Source: Pseudomonas sp. Irchel s3h14
Lineage (GTDB): Bacteria > Pseudomonadota > Gammaproteobacteria > Pseudomonadales > Pseudomonadaceae
Assembly (NCBI RefSeq): GCF_900187425.1
Contig: NZ_FYDJ01000005.1
Location: forward strand, 343,072 to 407,071
DNA length: 64,000 nucleotides
Direction of reading: 5' to 3'
Part shown: positions 1 to 9,373 of the stretch, one piece after another
Numbering within the stretch: position 1 is the first letter of the stretch
Layout: each line of letters starts with the position of its first letter
Program-made: the position numbers and the translations under genes
The notes under the pieces: model-generated
Told to the model about the DNA's origin: nothing
The model's input: only the letters and a program-made list of their open reading frames with translations
Databases searched by the model: none

Positions 1-2
1 CC

Positions 3-94
3 TGTAGGAGCCGAGCTTGCTCGCGATGGCGGAGGGTCAGTCAACATTAATGTTGAATGTTAAATCGCCATCGCGAGCAAGCTCGGCTCCTACA
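3..94. repeat. REP-type inverted repeat (GAGCTTGCTCGCGATGG subtype)
   Basis: Two near-perfect arms of about 28 bases (3-31 and 67-94) flank a ~35-base spacer, so the pair can fold into one long hairpin. It lies directly upstream of the benE-type gene. The same arm sequence recurs at 52221-52303 in this window. Confidence 0.85.
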
Positions 95-125
95 AGGGAC
101 CACCAGAACAAGGAACACCGCTGTC

Positions 126-1319
126 ATGAACGACATCACGCACACGCAGCTCCGCCCTTTGGCCGATACGTCGCCTTCTGCGATCGTCGCCGGCTTCATC
201 GCGATGATGACCGGTTACACCAGCTCGCTGGTCCTGATGTTCCAGGCCGGGCAAGCGGCGGGCCTGACCAGCGGGCAGATTTCGTCGTGGATCTGGGCGA
301 TCTCGATTGGCATGGCGGTGTGCTCGATCGGCCTGTCTTTGCGTTATCGCACACCGATCACCATTGCCTGGTCGACCCCCGGCGCGGCGTTGCTGATTAC
401 CAGCCTGGGCGGCGTGACCTACGGAGAAGCCATCGGCGCCTACATTACTTGCGCGATCCTGGTAACCATTTGTGGTTTGACCGGCAGCTTCGAACGGCTG
501 GTGAAAAAGATTCCGGCGTCATTGGCCGCCGCCCTGCTGGCGGGGATTCTGTTCAAGATCGGCAGCGAAATCTTCGTCGCCGCGCAGCATCGCACCGCGC
601 TGGTATTGGGCATGTTCTTCACTTATCTGGTGGTCAAACGCCTGTCGCCGCGTTATGCGGTACTCGCCGCGCTGTTGATCGGCACGGCACTGTCGGGATT
701 CATGGGCCTGTTGGATTTCAGCGGTTTCCACCTGGAAGTAGCGACGCCGGTCTGGACCACACCGCACTTCTCCCTCGCCGCGACCATCAGCATCGGCATC
801 CCGCTGTTCGTGGTGGCCATGACCTCGCAGAACATGCCCGGCATTGCCGTGCTGCGCGCCGACGGTTACACCGTGCCGGCCTCGCCACTGATCACCACCA
901 CCGGCATCGCTTCGTTGCTGCTGGCGCCGTTCGGTTCCCACGGGATCAACCTGGCGGCCATCAGCGCGGCGATTTGCACCGGGCCGCATGCCCATGAGGA
1001 TCGCAACAAGCGCTACACGGCGGCCGTCTGGTGCGGGATTTTCTACGGGATCGCCGGGGTGTTCGGCGCGACGCTGGCGGCGCTGTTTGCCGCGCTGCCG
1101 AAAGAGCTGGTGCTGTCGATTGCGGCACTGGCGCTGTTCGGCTCGATCATCAATGGCTTGAGCATTGCGATGAGCCAGGTGAAGGAACGTGAGGCAGCAC
1201 TGATTACCTTTATGGTCACGGCGTCGGGGCTGACGCTGTTTTCCATCGGTTCGGCGTTCTGGGGGATTGTGGCGGGGGTTCTAACGATGGTGATTCTGAA
1301 CTGGCGCAAGGCCCTGTAG
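126..1319 (+). CDS. benE: Benzoate/H+ symporter, BenE family
   Basis: A 397-residue inner-membrane protein predicted to import benzoate or a similar aromatic acid with protons. It is built almost entirely of hydrophobic helices (about 12 can be drawn) separated by short polar loops, with the family's length and glycine-rich helices such as the stretch around PGAALLITSLGG. I start it at the ATG at 126 (MNDITHTQ); the frame is open further upstream but runs into the REP element. The TAG stop at 1317-1319 lies inside the first arm of the next REP (1315-1382). No benzoate catabolic genes (benABCD, catBCA) are next to it, so the true substrate is uncertain. Recognition is by sequence character, not alignment. 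Confidence 0.85.
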   Translation: MNDITHTQLRPLADTSPSAIVAGFIAMMTGYTSSLVLMFQAGQAAGLTSGQISSWIWAISIGMAVCSIGLSLRYRTPITIAWSTPGAALLITSLGGVTYGEAIGAYITCAILVTICGLTGSFERLVKKIPASLAAALLAGILFKIGSEIFVAAQHRTALVLGMFFTYLVVKRLSPRYAVLAALLIGTALSGFMGLLDFSGFHLEVATPVWTTPHFSLAATISIGIPLFVVAMTSQNMPGIAVLRADGYTVPASPLITTTGIASLLLAPFGSHGINLAAISAAICTGPHAHEDRNKRYTAAVWCGIFYGIAGVFGATLAALFAALPKELVLSIAALALFGSIINGLSIAMSQVKEREAALITFMVTASGLTLFSIGSAFWGIVAGVLTMVILNWRKAL

Positions 1320-1382
1320 GAGCAAGGCTTGCCCGCGATGGCGATCTCAGGCGCGCCATCACGGGCAAGCCATGCTCCTACA
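1315..1382. repeat. REP-type inverted repeat overlapping a stop codon
   Basis: Arms TGTAGGAGCAAGGCTTGCCC... and its imperfect reverse complement flank a very short spacer. The element begins two bases before the TAG stop of the transporter gene and so supplies that stop codon. Confidence 0.8.
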
Positions 1383-1392
1383 AAAGCAGGCA

Positions 1393-1426
1393 AAAAAAAA
1401 CGGCGACCCTTGGGTCGCCGTTTTTT
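1393..1426. terminator. Bidirectional intrinsic terminator
   Basis: A perfect 9-bp stem CGGCGACCC/GGGTCGCCG (1401-1409, 1412-1420) has an A-run on the left and a T-run on the right. It can therefore end transcription from the benE-type gene (+) and from yggL (-). Confidence 0.9.
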
Positions 1427-1432
1427 ACAACA

Positions 1433-1777
1433 TCAAGCTACCGGATTGATCGGCTTTTCCGGGTACCAGACGTCGATCAGCGGGCTGACGGTTGCTTCAG
1501 TCAGTTCGCTGCGGCCTTTGAGCCAGGCTTCAACAGCGGCACGCTGCTCTTCGGACACCGAGCCACGCTTCTGCAGGCAAACCAGACCGAAGTCGTCGCC
1601 GCCAACATAGCCCAGACCGTTGGCTTCCATGGCTTCTTTCAGGAACGCGTCGAGGAAAGCATCAATGGCTTCATCAGCCAAATCTTCTTTGAAATCCAGG
1701 TTCAGTTCGAAACCCAGCTCTTGAAATTCATCGACGCACAGTTTTTTGCGCAGACGCTGGGAACGGTTAGTCGCCAT
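1433..1777 (-). CDS. yggL: YggL family 50S ribosome-binding protein
   Basis: A 114-residue cytoplasmic protein of the YggL (DUF469) family. E. coli YggL associates with the large ribosomal subunit. The start chosen is the ATG at 1777 giving MATNRSQRLRKKLCVDEFQE; the longer open frame upstream has no family-like residues. Visible family features are the basic N-terminus, the conserved LCVDEFQELGFEL block and the C-terminal segment around GGDDFGLVC. It is a single-gene unit, divergent from dacB and ended by the shared terminator at 1393-1426. Confidence 0.88.
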   Translation of the reverse strand: MATNRSQRLRKKLCVDEFQELGFELNLDFKEDLADEAIDAFLDAFLKEAMEANGLGYVGGDDFGLVCLQKRGSVSEEQRAAVEAWLKGRSELTEATVSPLIDVWYPEKPINPVA

Positions 1778-2010
1778 TGGAACAATCCTCATAAGTAATA
1801 ACGGGCGGCACTTTAGCAGTTTAAGGCGCCGATTGCCCGTCTCTCTGGGTTGCAAGCCCTACCGTCGGTAAAAAATAGCGGATTAGAAGGCCAGGGCACG
1901 GCACAAGCTGCTACACCTTGGGGCATAATGCCGACACTTTCATGACCACTGAGGGAATTTATCTTCATGCCCTCGTTTTTTTCCCCCTCGGCTGTAGGGT
2001 TTTATTTCAC

Positions 2011-3471
2011 ATGATCAAATCTTTGCGTCCATTGTTACTGGCCGGTTTTCTGCTCCCGCTGGCCTTCTCTGTTTCCGCCGCCCCGATCAACACCGCGCTG
2101 TCGCCCAATGTTGAAAAAGCCCTCAAGGCCAGCAAGATGCAGGACAACGCCCTGTCGCTGGTGATGATCCCGCTCAACGGCCCTGGCACCCCGACCATTT
2201 TCAACGCTGACGTCTCCGTCAACCCGGCCTCGACCATGAAACTGGTCACCACGTACGCTGCGCTGGAAATGCTCGGCCCGAACCACCAGTGGAAAACCGA
2301 GTTTTACACCGACGGCACGCTCAGCGGCGGCATCCTCAACGGTAACCTCTACCTCAAAGGTGGCGGCGATCCGAAGCTGAACATGGAAAAACTCTGGTTG
2401 CTGATGCGTGACCTGCGCGCCAACGGTGTGACGCAAATCACTGGCGACCTGGTGCTGGACCGCAATTTCTTCGTACAGCCGCAATTGCCGCAGTTCAACG
2501 ACGACGGCAATGACGATAACAAGCCGTTCCTGGTCAAACCTGACGCGCTGATGGTCAACCTCAAGGCCCTGCGTTTTGTGGCGCGTAACGACAACGGCCG
2601 AGTGCTGGTGTCGGTGGAACCGCCGATTGCCACCATTCGCATCGAAAACCAGGTCAAAGCCGTCAACTCCAAGCAATGCACCGGTGGCGTGCGGTACAAC
2701 CCGGTGACCCAGGCCGATGGCAGCGTGACCGTGACGGTCGGCGGCCAGTTGGGCGAGGGTTGCAGCTCCCAGACTTACCTGTCGCTGCTCGACCACGCGA
2801 CCTACACCGCGGGCGCTGTGCGGGCAATCTGGAAGGAACTGGGCGGCAGCATTCAGGGCGTGGACCGTTTGGCGCCAACACCTAAAAATGCCAAGGTCCT
2901 GGCTCGGGCCTTCTCGCCGGACCTGGCGGAAATCATCCGCGACATCAATAAATACAGTAACAACACCATGGCCCAGCAGCTGTTCCTGAGCCTGGGCGCG
3001 CAGTTCCGCACCGAGGCCGACGGTGACGATGCCAAGGCTGCACAGCGTGTCGTGCGTCAGTGGCTGGCGAAGAAAGGCATCACCGCGCCGCATCTGGTGA
3101 TGGAAAACGGCTCCGGTCTGTCCCGTGCGGAACGGGTGAGTGCGCGTGAAATGGCCGGCATGCTGCAAGCGGCCTGGAAAAGCCCGTATTCGGCCGAGTT
3201 CATCAGCTCGATGCCGATTGCCGGCACCGACGGCACCATGCGCAAACGCCTGAAGACCACTGCAATGCGCGGTGAAGCCCACGTCAAGACCGGCACCCTG
3301 AATACGGTTCGGGCGATTGCCGGTTTCAGCCGCGACATCAACGGCAACACTTGGGCGGTGGTGGCGATCCTCAACGACAAGGCACCGTTTGGTGCTTCGT
3401 CGGTGCTGGATCAGGTGCTGCTGGACCTGTATCGCCAGCCAAAACTGCCGGAAACGGCTTCGGTGCTCTAA
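2011..3471 (+). CDS. dacB: D-alanyl-D-alanine carboxypeptidase/endopeptidase (PBP4 type)
   Basis: A 486-residue periplasmic penicillin-binding protein of the S13 family that trims the peptidoglycan pentapeptide and cleaves cross-links. The ATG at 2011 puts a clean signal peptide first (MIKSLRPLLLAGFLL...SVSAAP), so I prefer it to in-frame starts further upstream. All three penicilloyl-serine motifs are present: S74-T-M-K77, S316-N-N318 and K426-T-G. The long insert between the first two motifs is typical of DacB and explains the length. It stands alone, divergent from yggL, and is followed by an inverted repeat rather than a recognisable terminator. Confidence 0.92.
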   Translation: MIKSLRPLLLAGFLLPLAFSVSAAPINTALSPNVEKALKASKMQDNALSLVMIPLNGPGTPTIFNADVSVNPASTMKLVTTYAALEMLGPNHQWKTEFYTDGTLSGGILNGNLYLKGGGDPKLNMEKLWLLMRDLRANGVTQITGDLVLDRNFFVQPQLPQFNDDGNDDNKPFLVKPDALMVNLKALRFVARNDNGRVLVSVEPPIATIRIENQVKAVNSKQCTGGVRYNPVTQADGSVTVTVGGQLGEGCSSQTYLSLLDHATYTAGAVRAIWKELGGSIQGVDRLAPTPKNAKVLARAFSPDLAEIIRDINKYSNNTMAQQLFLSLGAQFRTEADGDDAKAAQRVVRQWLAKKGITAPHLVMENGSGLSRAERVSAREMAGMLQAAWKSPYSAEFISSMPIAGTDGTMRKRLKTTAMRGEAHVKTGTLNTVRAIAGFSRDINGNTWAVVAILNDKAPFGASSVLDQVLLDLYRQPKLPETASVL

Positions 3472-3480
3472 CCCCCAACC

Positions 3481-3584
3481 TGATCGTTCCCACGCTCCGC
3501 GTGGGAATGCAGCCCGTGACGCTCCGCGTCACTGGACGCAGAGCGTCCCTAGAGGCATTCCCACGCAGAGCGTGGGAACGATCA
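3481..3584. repeat. Long inverted repeat, GATCGTTCCCACGC family
   Basis: Outer arms TGATCGTTCCCACGCTC and its reverse complement enclose an inner GACGCTCCGCGTC / GGACGCAGAGCGTCC pair, a nested double hairpin. Sister copies are at 12438-12548 and 47651-47759. It separates the convergent dacB and the cyclase gene. Confidence 0.85.
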
Positions 3585-3595
3585 GGCTGCCAGCT

Positions 3596-5995
3596 CTAGT
3601 TCATCTCTCCTTCTACCCGATCCCGACCGGCCTGTTTCGCCGCATACACCCCCGAATCCGCCCGCAGCAGCAGCGCATCCGCGCCCTCCCCGACTCGCCA
3701 ACTGGCAATCCCGAAACTGGCGGTCACTGTCCCGACGCCTTCGATCGGCGAACTGCGCAACCCTTGCCAAAGCTGCAAGGCCAGGACATGGGCATGCTCG
3801 CCGTTGATGTCCGGGCAAAGCACCATGAACTCCTCGCCACCCAGGCGACAGAACACGTCGGTGCGTCGCAGCCGATGGCCGATGCGTTCGCACACGATCT
3901 GCAACACCCGATCGCCGACAGCGTGGCCATGCTGGTCATTGATGCGTTTGAAGTGGTCGATATCGAGCATGATCACCGACAGTTCGCCGCCACCGCGTTC
4001 GACCCGGACCATTTCGGTGGTCAGGCGTTCCTGGAAATAGCGGCGGTTGTGGATCCCGGTCAAAGAATCGGTGATCGATAGCGCCCGCAGTTCTTCTTCC
4101 ACCCGTTTCAAGTCGGAGATGTCCGAGACATAGCCGTGCCAGAGCACGCCGCCACCGGGCAATTCCTCCGGCGTCGCCTCGCCACGAACCCAGCGCAGGC
4201 CGCGCAGGGGCAACTGCACGCGGTATTCCTCGCGCCAAGGGCTGAGGGTGTCCGCCGACGCCCGGATCGAAGCGCGGACCCGGGTGGTGTCCTGCGGATG
4301 AATCCGCGTGAAAATCGCTTCGGCGTTGAACAACAGCACATCCGGTTCAAGTTCGTAGATCTCGCGAATACCGTCGCTGGCGTAGATCACGCTGAAGCGC
4401 CCATCGAACTCCATCTTGAATTGGTAGATCCCGCCGGGCACATGGGCGCTGAGTTTCTTCAACAACAGGTCCCGTGCCGCCAGGGCCTCGTGGACCCGCT
4501 TGCGTTCAGTGATGTCGATACAGATCGCCAGGTGCCCGACCCACAAGCCTTGCTCGTCGAGGACCGGGGTCGCCAGCATGTTCACCGTCAAATGGCTGCC
4601 GTCGCTACGCAACAGCGTCCATTCCCGCGCTTCGTGACCGCCCTCCTCGCCGCCCTCGACCAACATCGCCTGGCAGGTCGGAATCGGTTTGCCATAACGC
4701 GCGCTCAACTCCGCCGAACGTGCGAGGAGTTCCCGGGGCAGGTGCAGGTTTTCCAGGGTCATGTGGCCCACCACCTCGGTGCTGGTGTAGCCAAGCATTT
4801 GCTCGGCACCGGCATTAAAGGTTTGGATAACCCCGCGCAGGTCAGTGGCGATGATTGCCACTTGGGTCGCGGCATTCAGCACGCCGCGCAACTGGCCATG
4901 GGTGCCGCGCAACTCCTGCTCGCGGGCGCGCAGTTCCTGGGTTCGTTGCTCGACCATTTTCAGCGCCCGTTGACGCTGACTGACCAGCACATAGAGCAAG
5001 GCACTGAGCAACAGACTGAGCAAACTGCCCAGCACCACCAGGGTGGTCACCGAAGAGTGATTGGCTCGCAGGAAGGCATCGCTGGGCTGAATGTCGACTT
5101 GATAGTTATGGTCGGCAAGCCGTAGCAGCCGGGTCGCGGCCAACTCACTGGGGGCTGAGGTGTTGGGGGACTCATAAAGCACTTCGTGCTGATCGTCTGT
5201 GGATAAGTCGAGGATGCGCACCGAAAGATAGTCACGGCCCGCCTCCGGCAGCCCGTCCGCCAGCAACTGATGCATGCTGATCACAGCCATGACATAACCG
5301 TACGGTTTCACCCCCGCCGTAGCCGGACTATTGCGCAGCAACACCGGTGCGACCAGCAGCACGCCACGGGCATAGGCCGGTTCGATACTGACCAGATGCA
5401 TCGGCTGCGATACCGCCATGCCGCCGTGCTGATCGGCCCGTTCAAGGGTGGCACGGCGCAAGGGTTGAGCCCACAAGTCGTAGCCCAGCGGCGAACCCAG
5501 TTTGCTTTGGGTCTGGCTATACAGCACCGCCACATACTCATCCCGTTCGGCCGCCAGTTGCAGTTGGCCGTCGGCATTGAGTTCGCGCAGGGTGAACTCG
5601 GGTAAACCCTCTGTACGCACCTGGCGTTCAAATTCTGCTCGTTCGACACCGGTTACCCGCTTGGCGAAGGAATAGGCCTGAGTCCGGTGCAGCAGCGGTT
5701 GGGTGTAACCGTCGAACTCCGCGCGGGAGACCGAATCGGAATTGGCAAAGAACCGGCGCAGGCCATCGAGGCGCTGCTCCTGATCTTCGAAGCGTTCTTC
5801 GATACGGCTGTAACGTTCACTGGCCAGCAGTTGGAAACGTTGCCGCAATTGATGGTGAAACAGATTCAGCGTCGACCACGCCAGCAATCCCGTGAGAATC
5901 CCGCCGACAACCAATACCAGCAATGCGACCAGCCAGGCCGAGACATCTTCACTGATAAAACCCAGGATCTTCGGGCGCACGGCGTGCAACGACAT
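3596..5995 (-). CDS. Membrane diguanylate cyclase with CHASE, PAS and GGDEF domains
   Basis: A 799-residue inner-membrane signalling protein expected to make cyclic-di-GMP. Order: a transmembrane helix near residues 20-43; a periplasmic CHASE-type sensor region of roughly 250 residues; a second transmembrane helix near 315-335 leading into a short coiled segment rich in Q/E/R; two PAS/PAC units (about 370-490 and 505-625); and a C-terminal GGDEF domain. The active-site loop reads GGEEF at about 719-723. An RRTD sequence five residues before it fits the RxxD product-inhibition site, so the cyclase is probably active and feedback controlled. No EAL domain follows. The ligand is unknown. It is a single-gene unit. 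Confidence 0.88.
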   Translation of the reverse strand: MSLHAVRPKILGFISEDVSAWLVALLVLVVGGILTGLLAWSTLNLFHHQLRQRFQLLASERYSRIEERFEDQEQRLDGLRRFFANSDSVSRAEFDGYTQPLLHRTQAYSFAKRVTGVERAEFERQVRTEGLPEFTLRELNADGQLQLAAERDEYVAVLYSQTQSKLGSPLGYDLWAQPLRRATLERADQHGGMAVSQPMHLVSIEPAYARGVLLVAPVLLRNSPATAGVKPYGYVMAVISMHQLLADGLPEAGRDYLSVRILDLSTDDQHEVLYESPNTSAPSELAATRLLRLADHNYQVDIQPSDAFLRANHSSVTTLVVLGSLLSLLLSALLYVLVSQRQRALKMVEQRTQELRAREQELRGTHGQLRGVLNAATQVAIIATDLRGVIQTFNAGAEQMLGYTSTEVVGHMTLENLHLPRELLARSAELSARYGKPIPTCQAMLVEGGEEGGHEAREWTLLRSDGSHLTVNMLATPVLDEQGLWVGHLAICIDITERKRVHEALAARDLLLKKLSAHVPGGIYQFKMEFDGRFSVIYASDGIREIYELEPDVLLFNAEAIFTRIHPQDTTRVRASIRASADTLSPWREEYRVQLPLRGLRWVRGEATPEELPGGGVLWHGYVSDISDLKRVEEELRALSITDSLTGIHNRRYFQERLTTEMVRVERGGGELSVIMLDIDHFKRINDQHGHAVGDRVLQIVCERIGHRLRRTDVFCRLGGEEFMVLCPDINGEHAHVLALQLWQGLRSSPIEGVGTVTASFGIASWRVGEGADALLLRADSGVYAAKQAGRDRVEGEMN

Positions 5996-6137
5996 AGACG
6001 CAACTCAAAACGCCAGGTGCGGGAAAGCCCATTGGCCATGCGTTGAGTTATAGCTATTAGCCATCAATTTGACCAGCACAGAAAGAAGCCAAGAGCCTTT
6101 AAAAATCAAGGCTCTGTGGATCCAATCCCTTCAAGTG

Positions 6138-8414
6138 TCAACGAGCCGTGATTTTCCAGGCACGGTGGATCTTGCCATTACGGGCGAAATCCGGATCGAT
6201 GGTCTGGGCGGTGATTTCTTCTACGGCATAACGCTCGGTGAGGTTTTCCTCGAGCTGGAATTTGCGGAAGTTGTTAGAGAAGTACAACACGCCGCCCGGG
6301 GCCAGACGCGCCATGGCCAGGTCGATCAATTGCACCTGGTCACGCTGCACGTCGAAGATCCCTTCCATGCGCTTGGAGTTGGAGAACGTCGGCGGATCGA
6401 TGAAGATCAGGTCGTACTCGTCACGGCAGGCGTCGAGCCAGGCCATCACGTCGCCCTGCTCCAGACGGTTCTTCTCGGAGAAACCGTTCAGCGACAGGTT
6501 GCGACGCGCCCAGTCCAGATAGGTTTTCGACAGGTCGACGCTGGTGGTGCTGCGCGCGCCGCCCTTGGCTGCGTGAACACTGGCGGTTGCGGTGTAGCTA
6601 TACAGGTTGAGGAAGCGCTTGCCGGCCGCCTCTTTCTGGATCCGCATGCGCATCGGCCGGTGATCGAGGAACAGCCCGGTGTCGAGGTAATCCGTGAGGT
6701 TCACCAGCAGCTTCACGCCACCTTCGTTGACCTCGACGAACTTGCCCTGTGCCGCTTGGCGTTCGTACTGCTTGGTGCCGCTCTGACGCTCGCGACGCTT
6801 GACCACCACGCGGCTCTTGTCGATGTTCAGAGCCTGCGGAATGGCGGCCAGGGCATCGAACATGCGCGCCGAGGCTTTTTCCGGATCGATGGATTTCGGC
6901 GCGGCGTATTCCTGGACGTGGACCCAATCCTGATACAGGTCGATGGCCATGGAGTATTCCGGCATGTCGGCATCGTAGACGCGGTAGCAGTCGATGCCTT
7001 CACGCTTGACCCACTTGCCGAGGGCCTTGAGGTTCTTTTGCAGACGGTTGGCAAACATCTGCCCGCCTTCGCTCAAGCGCGGCTGCTCGATCACTACCGG
7101 TGCCGGTTTGATCGGGTTGCCGTTCTTGTTGTACTTCTCGTACTTGCCGGGTGCTACGTCGTTGTCTGCGACTTCGACTTCGGCTCGAACTTGTTCGCGC
7201 TCGACCTGACGCTGTTCCGGGGTGCGGCGTTCGCCGGTGACAAACTGGTCCGGCGTGACTTTGATCAGCAGCAACTTACACGGCAACGCGCCGTTCCAGA
7301 ACGAATACTGTTTGTGGCTGCGGATGCCCATGCGCTTACCCAGGTCCGGGGCGCCGGTGAATACCGCGGCTTCCCAGTTCAAGCAGGCCTGACGCAGACG
7401 TTCGCCGAGGTTCTGGTAGAGATAGAGCAAGCTCGCCTCGTCACCCAGACGTTCGCCGTACGGTGGGTTGCAGATCACCAGGCCTTTCTGGTTCTGGTCC
7501 GGACGTGGCTCGAACGTCCCGACTTCGCCCTGGTAGATCTTGATCCACTCGCTCAGGCCGGCACGTTCAACGTTGTTGCGGCCCGGTTGAATCAGGCGTG
7601 GATCGGCTTCGTAACCGCGAATCCACAGCGGTGGCTTGGCCAGACCAGCCGCGCAACGCTCAGTGGCTTCTTCGTGAAGCTTTTTCCACAGCGCCGGGAC
7701 GTGCCCGAGCCAGGCCGTGAAGCCCCACTGCTCGCGACGCAGGTTCGGCGCCATGTCGGCGGCGATCATCGCGGCTTCGACGAGGAACGTACCGACACCG
7801 CACATCGGGTCAGCCAGCGCGCCGCCATCGGCCGCAATGCGTGGCCAGCCGGAACGGATCAGGATGGCGGCCGCGAGGTTTTCCTTCAGCGGCGCCGCAC
7901 CCTGCTGCAAGCGATAGCCGCGCTGGTGCAGGCTGTGGCCGGAGAGGTCGAGGGACAGAATCGCTTCGCCACGGTCCAGGCGCAGGTGAATGCGCAGGTC
8001 CGGGTTGAGCTTGTCGATGGACGGACGGTCGCCCTGCGGCGTGCGCAGCTTGTCGACGATGGCGTCCTTGACCTTCAAGGCGCCGAAGTGGGTGTTGTCG
8101 ATGCCCGAGCCGTGACCGCTGAACTCGACGGCCAGGGTGCCATCGTTGAGCATGTGGTCTTGCCACTCGATATCCAGCACGCCGTGATAAAGGTCTTCGG
8201 CGTCTTTCATCGGGAAACGCTTGAGCACCAGCAGCACCCGGTTCGCCAGACGCGACCACAGGCACAGGCGATAAGCGGTTTCCATGGTGGCCATGCCGCG
8301 CACGGCAGAGGTGTGCTCACGCGCTTCCTCAAGGCCGAGCCCGATGGCTTCCTCGATGAGCAGGCCTTCAAGGCCTTTGGGGCAAGTGAGGAAGAGTTCG
8401 AAACGATCGGACAT
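6138..8414 (-). CDS. rlmL: Bifunctional 23S rRNA (m2G2445, m7G2069) methyltransferase RlmKL
   Basis: A 758-residue cytoplasmic enzyme that modifies two guanines of 23S rRNA with S-adenosylmethionine. The N-terminal half (MSDRFELFLTCPKGLEGLL start, THUMP region, then a methyltransferase with the NPPYGERLGDE catalytic motif) is the RlmL part. The C-terminal half carries a second Rossmann methyltransferase ending in the FIDPPTFSNSKRM motif, the RlmK part. I start at the ATG at 8414, although the frame stays open upstream. A 7-bp hairpin with stem CCGGCAA lies in its 5' untranslated region at 8444-8461. Confidence 0.93.
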   Translation of the reverse strand: MSDRFELFLTCPKGLEGLLIEEAIGLGLEEAREHTSAVRGMATMETAYRLCLWSRLANRVLLVLKRFPMKDAEDLYHGVLDIEWQDHMLNDGTLAVEFSGHGSGIDNTHFGALKVKDAIVDKLRTPQGDRPSIDKLNPDLRIHLRLDRGEAILSLDLSGHSLHQRGYRLQQGAAPLKENLAAAILIRSGWPRIAADGGALADPMCGVGTFLVEAAMIAADMAPNLRREQWGFTAWLGHVPALWKKLHEEATERCAAGLAKPPLWIRGYEADPRLIQPGRNNVERAGLSEWIKIYQGEVGTFEPRPDQNQKGLVICNPPYGERLGDEASLLYLYQNLGERLRQACLNWEAAVFTGAPDLGKRMGIRSHKQYSFWNGALPCKLLLIKVTPDQFVTGERRTPEQRQVEREQVRAEVEVADNDVAPGKYEKYNKNGNPIKPAPVVIEQPRLSEGGQMFANRLQKNLKALGKWVKREGIDCYRVYDADMPEYSMAIDLYQDWVHVQEYAAPKSIDPEKASARMFDALAAIPQALNIDKSRVVVKRRERQSGTKQYERQAAQGKFVEVNEGGVKLLVNLTDYLDTGLFLDHRPMRMRIQKEAAGKRFLNLYSYTATASVHAAKGGARSTTSVDLSKTYLDWARRNLSLNGFSEKNRLEQGDVMAWLDACRDEYDLIFIDPPTFSNSKRMEGIFDVQRDQVQLIDLAMARLAPGGVLYFSNNFRKFQLEENLTERYAVEEITAQTIDPDFARNGKIHRAWKITAR

Positions 8415-8944
8415 GGTAATTCCAGAGCCTTTAGCTAAGTGAACCGGCAACGCATTGCCGGCCCGGTTTTCAATCAGGCGCTTTTCTAAAAGAGCGCCCG
8501 CGTGGCACGAAGGTGTGCCGTCCCACCCCTGCAAGCTCGGGTTAAAAGAGCTTAGATGCAAAGACAGATAAAAAAGTTGATGCAACAAAATGTCATAAGT
8601 CGACCCTTCGTCGAATAGTCCCCCTGCTCAACAGGAGGCATTCTCACTAAAGGATTAAACCCATCATGCAGCGCGGGGCTGATCATACCGGGGTTTTGCC
8701 AATAAACACGGGACAACATCGTGTTACTTATCGCCATACCATCTTTATCGTTACATCCTTATGACAAAACGATCATTCCCTCGATGTGACGCATTGGTTA
8801 GAACTCAATACAGGTTGACGCCGCAATGACGTCAACACCTTGGCTCGCGACGCCGGCAGCGAGCCCCAACGGCAGGAGTTTTTCTGCCAGACCTCGATTG
8901 AGGTCGACGCGATAAATACAGTCAACAAGTGAGGGCAACACCCT
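8415..8944. other. 530-base gap between rlmKL and rmf with a hairpin-rich rmf leader
   Basis: I see no convincing gene here. The rlmKL side holds the CCGGCAA/TTGCCGG hairpin at 8444-8461. Four consecutive stems sit immediately upstream of rmf: TTGACG/CGTCAA (8815-8835), GGCTCGC/GCGAGCC (8842-8865), GGCAG/CTGCC (8871-8888) and GACCTC/GAGGTC (8890-8905). They suggest a structured 5' leader or a small RNA. Confidence 0.55.
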
Positions 8945-9160
8945 ATGAGAAGACTTAAGCGTGATCCGTTGGAAAGAGCATTTTTGCGCGGATATCAATA
9001 TGGCGTTGGTGGCAAATCCCGTGAGCTTTGCCCATTTACTCTACCGTCGGTACGCCAAGCCTGGATTAACGGCTGGCGAGAAGGACGCGGCGACAACTGG
9101 GACGGTATGACCGGCACTGCGGGAATCCATAGACTCAACGAACTTCACGCCGTCGGCTAA
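8945..9160 (+). CDS. rmf: Ribosome modulation factor
   Basis: A 71-residue protein that dimerises 70S ribosomes into inactive 100S particles in stationary phase. The MRRLKRDPLERAFLRGYQYG start and the PSVRQAWINGWREGR block are diagnostic of Rmf, and the protein is slightly longer than the 55-residue E. coli form, as in other pseudomonads. A GTGAGGG Shine-Dalgarno-like stretch lies about nine bases before the ATG. A strong terminator follows at 9245-9270, so it is monocistronic. Confidence 0.95.
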   Translation: MRRLKRDPLERAFLRGYQYGVGGKSRELCPFTLPSVRQAWINGWREGRGDNWDGMTGTAGIHRLNELHAVG

Positions 9161-9244
9161 CACAGGGCACACACTCCGACACGACAATCTGATTACGTAA
9201 CGACTTACCACGCACGCCCCATCCGGGCGGCGGGCTTCGGCCCA

Positions 9245-9270
9245 GGGGCTCCTTCGAGGAGCCCTTTTTT
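9245..9270 (+). terminator. Intrinsic terminator after rmf
   Basis: A GGGCTCC/GGAGCCC stem with a TTCGA loop is followed by six T. Confidence 0.9.
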
Positions 9271-9300
9271 ATGCCCGCTCTCTGGCCAAACACAATCCCT

Positions 9301-9367
9301 TGTAGGAGCACGGCTTGCCGGCGATGGCGATCTCAAGGACGCCATCGCCGGCAAGCCGTGCTCCTAC
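9301..9367. repeat. REP-type inverted repeat (CGGCTTGCCGGCGATGGCG subtype)
   Basis: Arms of about 29 bases around a ~9-base spacer lie between the convergent rmf and pyrD. The arm core differs from the GAGCTTGCTCGCG type. Confidence 0.8.
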
Positions 9368-9373
9368 GGGGGA

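Noticed and set aside
6069..8438. A 789-codon open frame on the + strand over rlmKL
   Set aside because: It is the antisense shadow of a well-recognised gene; such long opposite-strand frames arise from GC-rich codon bias. Its translation has no family signatures.
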